Numbered from the stretch's first letter, positions 18,381-27,652 are shown. The stretch: 64,000 nt of DNA from Proteus sp. ZN5 (GCF_011046025.1 NZ_CP047640.1:39913-103912), one strand, 5' to 3'. Numbers and translations: made by a program. The notes: generated by a model from the sequence alone, not told the origin.

Positions 18381-19439
18381 GGCTTTGTTTCCTAAATCGC
18401 GCCAACACACAAAGCTCCCCCCTGCTGTTCACGTATTAGACAAAATACTGTGTTTCAGGCATACCTAGCTTAGTCAGTTTGTTTAATGCTTTTATCATGG
18501 CGTAAGCCTCCCCGACTTGAGCATTGTAATTTCTCATGCTCAAGCTGCCGCCGAGCAACTGCTTTATCCGATGCATGGCGGTTTCAGAGATTGAGCGACG
18601 ATGGTAGCCATAGCGTTTCTTCCACTTTTTATTTGAGCCGTAAAGCTTTTGAAAACTCACGGCTAAATTGCGTGGATGCCCTTGTTTCCAATAGGCTGCA
18701 CCATCGCGTGGAGGAATAAGGCTAAAGGCCCGTTTACGGCGGATAACCGTGTGACATTCTCGCGTATCATAGGCACCATCTCCTGAAATCGTATGGATTT
18801 TCCGGTAGGTTTGATTAAGCAAATTTGGCAGCACTTCAGCATCTGTCACATTCGATAAACTGAGCTCAGCCGCAATAATCTCGTGAGTATGAGTGTCAAC
18901 GGCAATATGCAGTTTTCGCCAAACTCGGCGTTTGCCATCCGTACCATGCTTCTTCACTTTCCATTCTCCTTCGCCATAGACTTTTAGCCCTGTGGCATCG
19001 ATAGCTAAGTGCTCAATAGCGCCCCTTGTCTTAGTTTTAAAGGAGATGTTAACTGTCTTAGCGCGTTTGCTGATACAGGTATAATGCGGGCAAACTAATG
19101 GTACGTTTGCCAGTTTAAATACCGAATTGATAAAGCCTTGTAGGGCTCGCAATGGCATAGAAAAAACACGCTTAACCATCAGTGCGGTAGTGATCGCCAA
19201 ATCACTAAACACAAGTGGCCGACCTTTTTTGCTTGGCCCTGTTGTCGCTTTCCAAGTAGCGATCGCTTCCTCATCAATCCAGAAGGTCAATGAGCCACGG
19301 TTAATCAAGGCTTGATTGTACTGTTTCCAGTTGGTTGTCTTATAGCGAGGCTTTGGCACGGTTGATTAGTGGAGCTGTGAATGATGCCGATCTGATCACT
19401 GATTACAGATTTAGTTCCATCGATTTAGGAAACAAAGCC
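18381..19439 (-). mobile_element. Complete IS5-family element (IS903/ISL-type ends)
   Basis: About 1.06 kb between inverted repeats GGCTTTGTTTCCTAAATC (left, 18381) and GATTTAGGAAACAAAGCC (right, ending 19439). Contains one transposase. No direct repeat is seen at the two flanks, which belong to different sequences (an IS scrap and an hsdR remnant), indicating rearrangement after insertion. Confidence 0.85.
18436..19359 (-). CDS. IS5-family transposase
   Basis: A 307-residue full-length DDE transposase: N-terminal TTNWKQYNQALINRGSLTFW, catalytic region LAIDATGLKVYGEGEWKVKK, second Asp in HTISGDGAYDTRECH, and a C-terminal YHRRSISETAMHRIKQLLGG with the acidic residue. Intact and the reference for the split copy at 382-801/14502-14680. 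Confidence 0.9.
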   Translation of the reverse strand: MPKPRYKTTNWKQYNQALINRGSLTFWIDEEAIATWKATTGPSKKGRPLVFSDLAITTALMVKRVFSMPLRALQGFINSVFKLANVPLVCPHYTCISKRAKTVNISFKTKTRGAIEHLAIDATGLKVYGEGEWKVKKHGTDGKRRVWRKLHIAVDTHTHEIIAAELSLSNVTDAEVLPNLLNQTYRKIHTISGDGAYDTRECHTVIRRKRAFSLIPPRDGAAYWKQGHPRNLAVSFQKLYGSNKKWKKRYGYHRRSISETAMHRIKQLLGGSLSMRNYNAQVGEAYAMIKALNKLTKLGMPETQYFV

Positions 19440-20150
19440 GACCGTATCGTGTCCTTCACGGGTGTCTGGCGGTGACATAGCGACAACCGAAGTCACCTTG
19501 CCAATTTGGTCAAGAAGCTTTTTGTATTGGATGGCAGACGCTTTTGAGTCACAAGCAAGCTGACCCTTTAAACCTTGGCGTTTGAAGTTTTGGAAATGGT
19601 CAGAAATATCATGAGCGATAAGTTCAATACGACCCTCGGTTTGATAGATTTGACCTTTCTGAGCGAACTTCTTCTTCAAATCGGTACGTTGTTTTTCGGT
19701 CAGCTTATCGGTGATGCGGTCGAACCAAGCATCAAGCGCTTTGTCGTTGGTGCTTAACTCGGGAACACGCTCTTCATATAGTAAGGGGGTAACGGTTTTA
19801 TCTTCCACCGCCTGTTGCATGGTGTACGAGTGAATGATTTTACCGAATTTGTTTTCGGTCTTGTCATCTTGCAGCAGTGGTGTCCCCGTAAAGCCAATGT
19901 AAGCGGCTTTTGGCAGCGCCTGTTGCATTCGAATGTTGTTTTCACCGTTTTGGCTGCGGTGGCCTTCATCAACTAGGACAATCTGTCAGGGCTGTCGTTA
20001 TAACACTCTGGCAGTTCAATCTCGGTGCCAAACTTGTTGATGATGGAGAAGATGATGCGCTCGTTGCCTTTGCCGATTTGCTCCGCTAAGCGGCGGCCTG
20101 TGGTTACCATGGCTGTTTTACGATCTTTTTCAGACAGTGCACCGCCAAAT
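19440..20150 (-). pseudogene. hsdR: Type I restriction subunit hsdR remnant (second allele)
   Basis: Encodes an internal helicase segment from GGALSEKDRK through LAEQIGKGNERIIFSIINKF and AYIGFTGTPLLQDDKTENKF to PPDTREGHD, homologous to but clearly diverged from the intact HsdR at 45103-48399. A small deletion near 19975-19985 breaks the frame at the DEGH box (NDSPD then a stop, instead of DIIVLVDEGH). The 3' side is cut by the IS at 19439 and the 5' side is fused in frame to a cytochrome c'-like sequence at about 20150. Confidence 0.85.
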
Positions 20151-20539
20151 GATTGGATCACCGCTTTGCCGTCGCTGCTCGCAGCAGCCAGCTTCATGGC
20201 CAGCGCCGCCTCGTGAGTCTGCGCGTCAAAGTTTCTGAACTTGGTCGCATCAGCGCCGAGGTAAGCAAGGATGCGCATTTTTTCAGTAAGCGCTGGCTCG
20301 GGGTGTGCAGCAACTTTTGGGGCGAGCTGAACGACCTGAACCCATTCCTCCTGCGAAATCGCACCGGTAATAGCCTACATGTTGCGCCCGAGTTCCTGCA
20401 TGATCTTGCGTAGCGCCAGTGGCTCAACCTGGGTAGCGTCACCAGCCCAAGCTGGCAACTGAAAACCCCATAAAAGCAGGCAGGCCGTAACGGTCAGGGT
20501 GATAGTTCCAAATGCGTGGCTGTGTTTGCGGTGGGTCAT
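20151..20539 (-). pseudogene. Periplasmic cytochrome c'-like protein, amber stop and lost C-terminus
   Basis: Starts at 20539 (AGGAG upstream; MTHRKHSHAFGTITLTV) with a signal peptide cleaved near PAWAGD. It continues LALRKIMQELGRNM, then TAG at 20375-20377, then the same frame reads AITGAISQEEWVQVVQLAPK and onward. The helical pattern fits cytochrome c'-like proteins, but the expected C-terminal CxxCH haem motif would lie where the hsdR remnant begins, so it is missing. Follows the ABC ATPase by 28 nt on the same strand. Family assignment is tentative. Confidence 0.5.
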
Positions 20540-20567
20540 GAAATTCTCCTGTAATTCAATCGTTCTC

Positions 20568-21278
20568 TCATTCGAACTCCCGCCCTTCGCCAGCTTCCTC
20601 ATGGGTCACGCCGTCGCGGATGTGGTAGATGCGCTTGAATGTGGGGATGATCTTTTCGTCATGGGTGACGACGATGATGGCGGTCTCTAACTTCCGGGCC
20701 ATGTCGTTGAGGATGCGGATTACAGCCATGGCGCGCTCGGAATCCAGCGGCGCAGTAGGTTCATCGGCCAGGATCACCGGCGGACGATTGACCAGTCCGC
20801 GCGCGATGGCGACCCGTTGCTGCTCGCCACCGGAGAGTTGCGAGGGCATTGCGCGAGCTCGGTGTTGCACATCAAGCGCTGTGAGCAATTCCAGTGCCTT
20901 CGCGCGCGACTCTCCATTCGCGACGCCTGCAAGCATCGGCAGCAGCGCCACGTTGTCGGTGACATCGAGAAACGGAATCAGGTACGGCGCCTGGAAAACG
21001 AAACCGATCTTGTCACGCCGTAAGGCGCGCAGGTCGCGGACTTTCCAGCCATCGGCGTAGATCACTTCATCGCCCAGCGTCATGCGACCGGCGGTCGGTT
21101 CGATCACCGCACCCAGACACTTGAGCAGCGTGCTCTTGCCGGACCCGGAAGGGCCGATCAGTCCCACCACTTCACCAGGTGCAACATGCATATTCACGTC
21201 TCTCAAGGCAAAGACAGCGGTGTCACCATCGCCATACCGCTTGCTTAAACTTTCGATGTGTATCCCTTTGCCACTCAT
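20568..21278 (-). CDS. ABC transporter ATPase (LolD/MacB/DevA type)
   Basis: About 236 residues: Walker A GPSGSGKSTLLK, signature LSGGEQQRVAIARG, Walker B VILADEPTA followed by PLDSE (usually NLDS). The start MSGKGIHIESL at 21278 follows GGAGG; it overlaps the permease stop. Powers the FtsX-type permease encoded just upstream. Fourth gene of a TetR, adaptor, permease, ATPase operon. GC-rich compared with the Vibrio-like genes, suggesting transfer. Confidence 0.9.
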   Translation of the reverse strand: MSGKGIHIESLSKRYGDGDTAVFALRDVNMHVAPGEVVGLIGPSGSGKSTLLKCLGAVIEPTAGRMTLGDEVIYADGWKVRDLRALRRDKIGFVFQAPYLIPFLDVTDNVALLPMLAGVANGESRAKALELLTALDVQHRARAMPSQLSGGEQQRVAIARGLVNRPPVILADEPTAPLDSERAMAVIRILNDMARKLETAIIVVTHDEKIIPTFKRIYHIRDGVTHEEAGEGREFE

Positions 21279-21279
21279 C

Positions 21280-22485
21280 TCAACCTCCAATGGCTTCGGC
21301 CGGATCGACCTTGAGTGCCATGCTAATGGCGACGAGGCTAGCTAGAACGCAGATCACGAGCACAGCAAAAAAACCGGCGACAGAATCCATTGGCGTGAGC
21401 AGGACATATTTTGGAAAAGCCGGTGCTGAAAAGGTGGCTGTGATCTTGCCGACCACGAAGCCAATCACGCCCAGGGCGAGCGCCTGCTGCATGATCATCG
21501 CGGCGATGGTTCGGTTGCGTGTGCCGATGAGCTTCAACACCGCGATCTCACGGATTTTGTCCATCGTCAGCGAATAGATGATGAAGGCAACGATGGCCGC
21601 GCTAACGATGGCCAGAATCACAAGGAACATGCCGATCTGCTTGGCCGAGGTGGCGATCAGCTTGCCGACGAGGATGTCTTCCATCTGTGCCCGGGTGTAG
21701 ACCGTCAAACGCTTCCAGCGCTGGATGGATTCGGCAACCTCGTCCGGCGCATGACCAGGTTTCAGAGTGACCAGCACGGTATTGACGAACGCGTTGCTGC
21801 TCTGTGAAGCAATCACGGCATCCAGCAAACCTGGATCACCGGGTCGATTGAAGACCGGGTTGGCTTCGGTGCGACGCCGGCTTTGCCAGATGGCATCGTT
21901 GTCCTTGAGGAACTGGGCCTCCTGGGCATCTTTGAGCGGAATGAATACCATCGGGTCGCCGCTGGACGACACCATGCGCCGTGTCAGCCCCACGACGGTG
22001 TAATGATTTCGGCGAATGGCAAGACGATCTCCCAGTTTGAAGCCGGTGGCGATGTCGGCCACAGCCTCGTAGTGACCGCGCGTGATCTGGCGTCCAGCGA
22101 CGAGATAAGGAGGCCATCCGGGTGTAGCCCCCAACGCACCGGGCGCGATGCCGACCACCATGGTGCGTACATCACTCTCGCCCTTGCGTACCTGCATGGT
22201 CAGGTAGGTCGCGTTCGCTGCCTGTGAGACTCCCGGCATGGCGAGAATGGCGCGATACACGTCATCGTTGAGGCTGGACGACTCCGCATAAGGACCCAGA
22301 GTATCCTTTTGCACCACCCAAAGGTCAGCGCCACTGTTGTCGAGCAACGCCTTGCCGTCGTCCACCATGCCTCGGTACACCCCAGCCATGACTAGGGTGA
22401 CGCCGATCAGCAGACCCAGACCGATGCCGGTGAAGACGAATTTCCCCCAGGCATGGAGAATGTCGCGGCCGGCCAGGCTGATCAT
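21280..22485 (-). CDS. ABC transporter permease (FtsX/MacB/DevC type)
   Basis: A 401-residue protein with one N-terminal membrane segment (FVFTGIGLGLLIGVTLVMAG), a large periplasmic domain (about 45-265) and three C-terminal segments, the MacB/FtsX topology (SAAIVAFIIYSLTMDKIREIAVLKLIG region conserved). It overlaps the adaptor gene by ATGA and the ATPase start. Probably part of a tripartite exporter with the HlyD-like adaptor; substrate unknown. Confidence 0.88.
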   Translation of the reverse strand: MISLAGRDILHAWGKFVFTGIGLGLLIGVTLVMAGVYRGMVDDGKALLDNSGADLWVVQKDTLGPYAESSSLNDDVYRAILAMPGVSQAANATYLTMQVRKGESDVRTMVVGIAPGALGATPGWPPYLVAGRQITRGHYEAVADIATGFKLGDRLAIRRNHYTVVGLTRRMVSSSGDPMVFIPLKDAQEAQFLKDNDAIWQSRRRTEANPVFNRPGDPGLLDAVIASQSSNAFVNTVLVTLKPGHAPDEVAESIQRWKRLTVYTRAQMEDILVGKLIATSAKQIGMFLVILAIVSAAIVAFIIYSLTMDKIREIAVLKLIGTRNRTIAAMIMQQALALGVIGFVVGKITATFSAPAFPKYVLLTPMDSVAGFFAVLVICVLASLVAISMALKVDPAEAIGG

Positions 22486-23633
22486 CGTGAAACTCCCGGG
22501 ATATGCTCGACCACATGGATGCGGCTGCGCGCCGTCAGTGCCTTTTCGCTATAGGTCACAACCTGGTCCCCATTCTTGAGCCCTTCGCGCACCTGCACGT
22601 AACCATTGAGGTCGGAAGTGCCGAGCTTGACCGGGGAGAAATGCAGATCACCATCCACGATTTGCCAGACACCAACTTTATCGCCTTCACGCTGGACGGC
22701 AGCGTTGGGAATCAGTGGAGCGGCCGGGAGCGCCGGCAAGTCAACCGTGACTTCGGCCAGTTCACCCACTGGTGGCAAAGGTTCTGGTTTGTTATCGAAT
22801 GTCACCTTGGCAAGCGTTTCCTCGGTTACCGCGTCGGCCTTGGGTTCCACCCGCAGCACGCGACCTTTCAAGGTCTGGCCACCACGCGAACGCAGGACGA
22901 TATGAGCCGGCAGCCCCCCAGCCAGCCCCGATGCGCTGATCTGGTCGAAGCGCACATTGATCCACAAACTCTTGGGGTCGATCACTTCCACCACGGCCTG
23001 GCCCGCGACGATGGTCGTGCCGGGATTGGCATCGCGCACGGCGACTACACCGTCGACCGGCGCGATCAGGCGCAGATTGCTCCGCTGCGCGACGAGTGCT
23101 TCGCGGTCGGAGCGTGCCCGGGCAATATCTTCCCGAGCGGCGGATAGGGCGGCATCGGCGATCTGCAGTTCCTGCCGCTTGGTGGTGACGATTTCCTCGC
23201 TGGTCGAGCGCACCGCAAACAATTGCTCATAGCGGCGCGCCTGGGTTTGCGCGTAGGCTTGCCGGGCTTCTGCCTCGCGCAAAGCCGCTTCCGCCCGCTT
23301 GAATACAGACTCCTGTGAGCGCACCCGATCATCAAGGTCGACCGGCTCCATCTCGCCGAGCACCTGTCCGGCCTTGACCTGGTCGCCTACATGCACCTCC
23401 AGGCGTTTGACGCGCCCGGCAAACGTCGGCCCGATCTTGTAGGTGTAGCGCGCCTCCACCGTGCCGATGCCGAACAGCGCCGGTGTGATAGCCCGTGATT
23501 CCACGCTTGCCACCGTCACAGCAACCGGGGCGAGCGGCCCTGATCGCAGACCGACATAAATAAAAAGCACCAGCAAAGGAATGATGACGGCAAGCAGTGC
23601 CAGGGTGCGGCCTTGCAAGGGTAACTTTTTCAT
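22482..23633 (-). CDS. HlyD/DevB-type periplasmic adaptor (membrane fusion protein)
   Basis: A 383-residue protein with an N-terminal membrane anchor (LALLAVIIPLLVLFIYVGL), a barrel-sandwich lipoyl motif (GRVKRLEVHVGDQVKAGQVL near 71-90), a long alpha-hairpin (about 100-175) and beta-barrel domains. Joins the ABC exporter to an outer-membrane channel, which is not encoded here. ATGA overlaps with both tetR-like and permease genes indicate one operon. Confidence 0.88.
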   Translation of the reverse strand: MKKLPLQGRTLALLAVIIPLLVLFIYVGLRSGPLAPVAVTVASVESRAITPALFGIGTVEARYTYKIGPTFAGRVKRLEVHVGDQVKAGQVLGEMEPVDLDDRVRSQESVFKRAEAALREAEARQAYAQTQARRYEQLFAVRSTSEEIVTTKRQELQIADAALSAAREDIARARSDREALVAQRSNLRLIAPVDGVVAVRDANPGTTIVAGQAVVEVIDPKSLWINVRFDQISASGLAGGLPAHIVLRSRGGQTLKGRVLRVEPKADAVTEETLAKVTFDNKPEPLPPVGELAEVTVDLPALPAAPLIPNAAVQREGDKVGVWQIVDGDLHFSPVKLGTSDLNGYVQVREGLKNGDQVVTYSEKALTARSRIHVVEHIPGVSR

Positions 23634-24238
23634 TGCGCACTCCTTATGCCACGCCGATAAATTGCAAAGACGCGCGGCGCATCGCGGTGCATACGTCCCA
23701 CATCACCCGCCAACAGCGATTGCATGACCAAGCCCTGGATCGTGCCAATGAACAGCGTTGCCGCCGCCTCGTTGTCAAGCGAGGGAGACAACTCGCCGCT
23801 GGCCTTGCCTTTCTCGATGAGACGATGCAAACGTTCGCCGTAGCGCTGAATCAAGGTTTGCACCATGCGCTTGGCCGGTGTCGATTCGGCACGCTGAAGC
23901 TCACCAAACATCATTCTTGGCACGCCTGGGTGCTCAGCTACGAATTCGATGTGACTCATGAACATCGCCTCCATGGCTGCCAAGGGCGACTCGATTCCTT
24001 GTGCGGATCGATCGATTCTGGCTAATAGGCGCTCTGCTACCCACTCCATGACCGCCTGCCAAATGGCTTCCTTGTTCGGGAAGTGCCGAAACAGCGCACC
24101 CTGGGTCAAGTTCATGTGTTTAGCGATAGCCGCAGTGGTTATCTCGCTTGGGTTTTGTGAACCGGCAAGCGCCACGACGGACTCGACAGTTACGGCACGA
24201 CGTTCATCGGCCGGCAGATGCTTTGGATGGGTGTCCAC
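23630..24238 (-). CDS. TetR-family repressor
   Basis: About 202 residues with an N-terminal TetR HTH (TTAAIAKHMNLTQGALFRHF, about residues 37-56) and a variable ligand domain. The GTG at 24238 is preferred because AAGGAG lies 5 nt upstream; a TTG at 24253 is also possible. Just upstream lies a perfect palindrome (24252-24275), so it probably represses its own ABC-exporter operon. Confidence 0.88.
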   Translation of the reverse strand: MDTHPKHLPADERRAVTVESVVALAGSQNPSEITTAAIAKHMNLTQGALFRHFPNKEAIWQAVMEWVAERLLARIDRSAQGIESPLAAMEAMFMSHIEFVAEHPGVPRMMFGELQRAESTPAKRMVQTLIQRYGERLHRLIEKGKASGELSPSLDNEAAATLFIGTIQGLVMQSLLAGDVGRMHRDAPRVFAIYRRGIRSAQ

Positions 24239-24251
24239 GAGCACTCCTTGC

Positions 24252-24275
24252 AAGATAGTAATTGATTACTATCTT
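24252..24275. promoter_or_regulatory. Palindromic operator upstream of the TetR/exporter operon
   Basis: Arms AAGATAGTAAT (24252-24262) and ATTACTATCTT (24265-24275) are perfectly complementary with a 2-nt centre, the form of a TetR-family operator. It ends 13 nt before the GTG start of the repressor gene. Confidence 0.75.
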
Positions 24276-24343
24276 ACCACAAGAGGCAACTAAAACAAGA
24301 GAAAACCCGACGTACTCGTCAATATCTAGAGTCTGCAATGGGC

Positions 24344-24634
24344 TTAACGTGCTTTATTTTCCGTTTTCTGAGACGTCCCCAGTACTCGATTGCCGACTAC
24401 CAGCTTGCGATTAAACTGCTTAGGATTCCATGAATAATGAACGGATGATGGTATTTGAGTGCTTTCACCTGAGAGGCTTTGCAGAGATAGGTTGTCCATC
24501 TCAAAATCGACCCCTTTCATCTTTAATATCTCACGCATCAGGGCATCGCTTCCCCCTGGGTTAGTAGGCATGGGTCTGCCTGTTAAGCTGTTAATCCTTG
24601 CCTTGGTATACAAGCCATAGCCAAGCTTTATTAG
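24344..24634 (-). pseudogene. Hypothetical protein, C-terminal fragment cut by an IS
   Basis: The frame is open from the IS boundary at 24634 (KLGYGLYTKARINSLTGRP) to a stop at 24344, encoding about 96 residues without a recognised domain. No proper start is present, since the 5' part lies beyond the IS5-family element at 24635. Function not recognised. Confidence 0.5.
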
Positions 24635-25831
24635 GGAAGGTGCGAATAAGTCCGAGATGTGAGATCATCGTGTTGTAACCTGAACCCAGAATGAGTAACC
24701 GGATGAGCCAGCAACTGACTTTTGCCGACAGTGAGTTTTCCAGTAAACGCCGCCAGACCCGCAAAGAAGTTTTCCTTGGCAGAATGGATGACTTGCTTCC
24801 CTGGGACAAATTACTTGGCGTTATCGAGCCTGTGTATCCCAAGGCCGGTAATGGTCGCAGGCCCTATCCGCTGGAAACCATGCTGCGTATTCACTGCATG
24901 CAGCAATGGTACAACCTGAGCGATGAGGCCATGGAAGATGCCCTCTATGAAATCGCCTCCATGCGCCAATTTGCTCGCCTGTCACTGGATAAAGCCATTC
25001 CAGACCGCACTACCATCATGAATTTCCGGCATTTGCTGGAGCAGCATGAACTGGCCCGCAAAATCTTCAGTACCGTTAATCACTGGCTAGCAGAGTGTGG
25101 CGTTCTAATGACCCAGGGCACCTTGGTGGATGCCACCATCATTCAAGCCCCCAGCTCTACCAAAAACAAACACAACAGCCGTGATGAAGACATGCACCAG
25201 ACCAAGAAAGGTAACCAGTGGTACTTCGGCATGAAAGCGCACATTGGCGTGGACGCCAAAAGTGGCCTGACCCACAGTCTGGTGACCACGGCGGCTAACG
25301 AGCACGACCTCAATCAGGTTGGCAAGTTACTGCATGGCGATGAAGAATTTATCTCAGCCGATGCTGGTTATCAGGGGGCCGAAAAGCGCGATGAGCTCAG
25401 CGATGTCAGCGCAGACTGGCTTATCGCCAAGCGTCCCGGCAAAGTGAATGCATTGAAGCAACACCCGCGCAAGAACAAGCTGGCCATCCGTTACGAATAC
25501 CTGAAAGCGAGTATCCGAGCGAAGGTTGAGCATCCATTTCGGATAGTAAAATGTCAGTTTGGTTTCGTCAAAGCCAGGTACAAGGGGCTGGCTAAAAATG
25601 ACAGTCAACTGGCGATGTTATTCACCCTGGCGAACCTGGTTCGAGTTGACTAATTGATACGGGCACAGGCGAGATCTACCTGAAATGAGGAAATTGGCCT
25701 GAAACAGGGCCAAAATCAGCCACGAAGAGACGATTTTGGGCTGAAAATTGGAAAATTGAGCCACAGGACGTCGATAAAGGACGGTTTGGGGCGTCATATC
25801 GGGAGCTGCGGACCACTTAATCGCAGCTTCC
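24635..25831 (+). mobile_element. IS5-family (IS5 group) element
   Basis: About 1.2 kb with ends GGAAGGTGCGAATAAG on the left and the inverse of GGAAGCTGCGATTAAG on the right. Flanking bases TTAG and CTAA extend the inverted symmetry. Related to, but distinct from, the IS5 copy at 17088-18275 (transposases differ at many residues). Sits between a truncated hypothetical gene and the SGNH hydrolase gene. Confidence 0.85.
24691..25653 (+). CDS. IS5-group transposase
   Basis: A 320-residue DDE transposase (QQLTFADSEFSSKRRQTRKE; TLVDATIIQAPSS; FISADAGYQGA; SIRAKVEHPFRIVKCQFG). The start may be the ATG at 24691 or the one at 24703 (MSQQLTF), which aligns with the classic IS5 start. Full length, apparently functional. 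Confidence 0.88.
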   Translation: MSNRMSQQLTFADSEFSSKRRQTRKEVFLGRMDDLLPWDKLLGVIEPVYPKAGNGRRPYPLETMLRIHCMQQWYNLSDEAMEDALYEIASMRQFARLSLDKAIPDRTTIMNFRHLLEQHELARKIFSTVNHWLAECGVLMTQGTLVDATIIQAPSSTKNKHNSRDEDMHQTKKGNQWYFGMKAHIGVDAKSGLTHSLVTTAANEHDLNQVGKLLHGDEEFISADAGYQGAEKRDELSDVSADWLIAKRPGKVNALKQHPRKNKLAIRYEYLKASIRAKVEHPFRIVKCQFGFVKARYKGLAKNDSQLAMLFTLANLVRVD

Positions 25832-25943
25832 CTAAGAAATATCAAAGTAGTCATATAGAATATAAATGAAATATTCATATTAGTTACATAGGGATTTCGT
25901 TTCTTAAATCTACGCTTTCTTCTCATTACAACATTCCAATTTA

Positions 25944-26513
25944 CTAAAAAAGTAGCTGTGTCACGGTAAGTAAGGCTCCGTTCGGAGTGATATGTATTCC
26001 ATCTTTCGTGCGAACTGTTGTCCCATCTATGACATCCTTGTATGTTTCACCAAGAACCGTTCGTGTATCTACGGTGGTGATCCCCTCTATCTGCGAAGCC
26101 GTCATTATGGCTTGTCGAGTGTTATCTAATAGTCTGTTTTTGGCGGGGTCTTTAAGGGTTGGAGGAAGTAACCAGATCACATTTTGGTTTCTGGCTTTTA
26201 TGGTTTGGATAAAATGCCGAACTTTAGAGGTGTACTTTTCTTTTTCTGATATTTGAACATGGTCGTTAGTACCGAGAATCACGTAAACGGTATCGTATTC
26301 TTCAAAACTGAATTGCTCTGCGTATCTCTGCCAATCTAGGATCTTCTTTGTGGATAATCCGCTACCCACTTTGTATCGAGCATCAACCGCTTGGATTGTG
26401 CTGTACCCTTTAGCTATCTCATAGGTAAGCGAATCTCCTATAAAAACAGGTTTGCTGTACGACATAGAAGAAAATAAAAGGGAGCTGATTACTGAGACTT
26501 TATAAATATTCAT
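25944..26513 (-). CDS. Secreted SGNH/GDSL-type hydrolase
   Basis: A 189-residue protein with a signal peptide (MNIYKVSVISSLLFSSMSYS), block I FIGDSLTYE (catalytic Ser), block III LGTNDHV (Asn) and block V DGIHITPNG (Asp/His), the complete SGNH set. Predicted periplasmic esterase or carbohydrate deacetylase; substrate unknown. It overlaps the upstream lipoprotein gene by 14 nt and forms an operon with it and lepB. The pairing with a signal peptidase suggests an envelope-associated job. Confidence 0.8.
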   Translation of the reverse strand: MNIYKVSVISSLLFSSMSYSKPVFIGDSLTYEIAKGYSTIQAVDARYKVGSGLSTKKILDWQRYAEQFSFEEYDTVYVILGTNDHVQISEKEKYTSKVRHFIQTIKARNQNVIWLLPPTLKDPAKNRLLDNTRQAIMTASQIEGITTVDTRTVLGETYKDVIDGTTVRTKDGIHITPNGALLTVTQLLF

Positions 26514-26836
26514 TGCAACCCATATCAGTTATAAGCCAAATCTCACTACTTTGACCTGTGTTCTTTTTAAGCAATATCGAGCATGGTATAGATGCCATAT
26601 CAATTTTAATTAATGTGTTGTCACTCCCCTTCACCTCATAGAGTTGCTTTATTTCATTTGCTTCAAGACCAGTAATCTCTCTTGCCAATACATCTATCGA
26701 AGCCACCAGAACTGACATGCTTATCTTGTGTGGCTTGCGTCACAAGATGCTCGTGTGTAGTGATCGCCCCTGTGGTAGAACCACAAGAGGACAAGAAAAA
26801 GCAAATTAATGCGATACAGCTTCTATTTATCCCCAT
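26500..26836 (-). pseudogene. Small lipoprotein gene with an apparent frameshift
   Basis: From 26836 (AGAGGGGA upstream) the frame reads MGINRSCIALICFFLSSCGS with a lipobox LSSC and continues to QATQDKHVS. It then goes out of frame near 26708-26718, while the next frame continues LVASIDVLAREITGLEANEI to the stop at 26500. Removing one base near 26710 gives a single lipoprotein of about 111 residues. Alternatively the downstream ATG at 26718 is used for re-initiation. Overlaps lepB and the SGNH gene, so it belongs to that operon. Confidence 0.55.
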
Positions 26837-27572
26837 CATTCCCCTCTGCCGTTTGAGCTTCAGAAATTACTTTTAAGCTATTCTCCCCTATATCAAAATC
26901 GCTTTTCATAAACTCAAGTGTAAAAGCCGTGGCTAAATACCGGCTTATCAAAAGTTCCTTTTTAACAAGCCCTCGCAAATGGCGTGGAGTTCCAACTGCA
27001 TTTTCAAAAAAACGTGAATCCCATGAATGATCTCTGTTATCGCCAAGAACAAAAACATATCCATCAGGAATTACCCATTGTGTATAAATCGGCTTAACGA
27101 ATGGTTTACGGTTATCAATGACATAATCATATTGTTGCGTATTACGTTCCTGAAGCGCCTGATAGGTACTCGTATGGTCATTATGATGGTTTAGCTGCCC
27201 GATCATCCTTCCGTTGATCTGGACCGACTTATCATCGGCATAAGTGATAGTATCGCCAGCCAATCCGATTATGCGTTTTACATAAATGAATGAAGGGAAT
27301 GCAGGAGCTCGGAAAATCACTATATCTCCACGCATCAATTGCTCTTTTTGCGCGTCAACCGGCTTTGCAAAAATGAGATCACCGGCTTTCAATGTCGGTG
27401 CCATAGAGGATGTTGGGATAATATAATAGTCCAATAGGTAGGATTTAACGGACCACACAATAACTGATATTATTACCAAGCTAACAGTATAAAAACTAGG
27501 CTTACGTTTTCGATATATGAGGTAAAGAATTCGTAGGATAAGTGCAAGAATAAGGGTACTTATGAAGTTCAT
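26823..27572 (-). CDS. Signal peptidase I (S26A, LepB-like)
   Basis: A 249-residue inner-membrane protease with two N-terminal membrane segments (residues 3-18 and 28-45), catalytic Ser in IPTSSMAPTL near 53-62, catalytic Lys in FIYVKRIIGLAGDTI near 95-109, and the conserved FVLGDNRDHSWDSR box. An accessory signal peptidase beside a lipoprotein and an SGNH hydrolase may process dedicated exported proteins; this is inference. Its 3' end overlaps the lipoprotein start. Confidence 0.88.
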   Translation of the reverse strand: MNFISTLILALILRILYLIYRKRKPSFYTVSLVIISVIVWSVKSYLLDYYIIPTSSMAPTLKAGDLIFAKPVDAQKEQLMRGDIVIFRAPAFPSFIYVKRIIGLAGDTITYADDKSVQINGRMIGQLNHHNDHTSTYQALQERNTQQYDYVIDNRKPFVKPIYTQWVIPDGYVFVLGDNRDHSWDSRFFENAVGTPRHLRGLVKKELLISRYLATAFTLEFMKSDFDIGENSLKVISEAQTAEGNDGDK

Positions 27573-27652
27573 GAGCTTCAGCCTTCAGAAATTAAAAAGG
27601 CAATGTACCCGTTATATGGTATCTTTTTTCTTAGTAAACAGTCTTAAAAGTA

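Noticed and set aside
21883..23147. Long plus-strand frames opposite the ABC permease and adaptor
   Set aside because: High-GC shadow frames of the real minus-strand genes with no domain similarity or start signals.
25618..25926. 102-codon minus-strand frame at the right end of the IS5-group element
   Set aside because: Covers the IS terminal region and the start of AT-rich flank; no family resemblance and no ribosome site.
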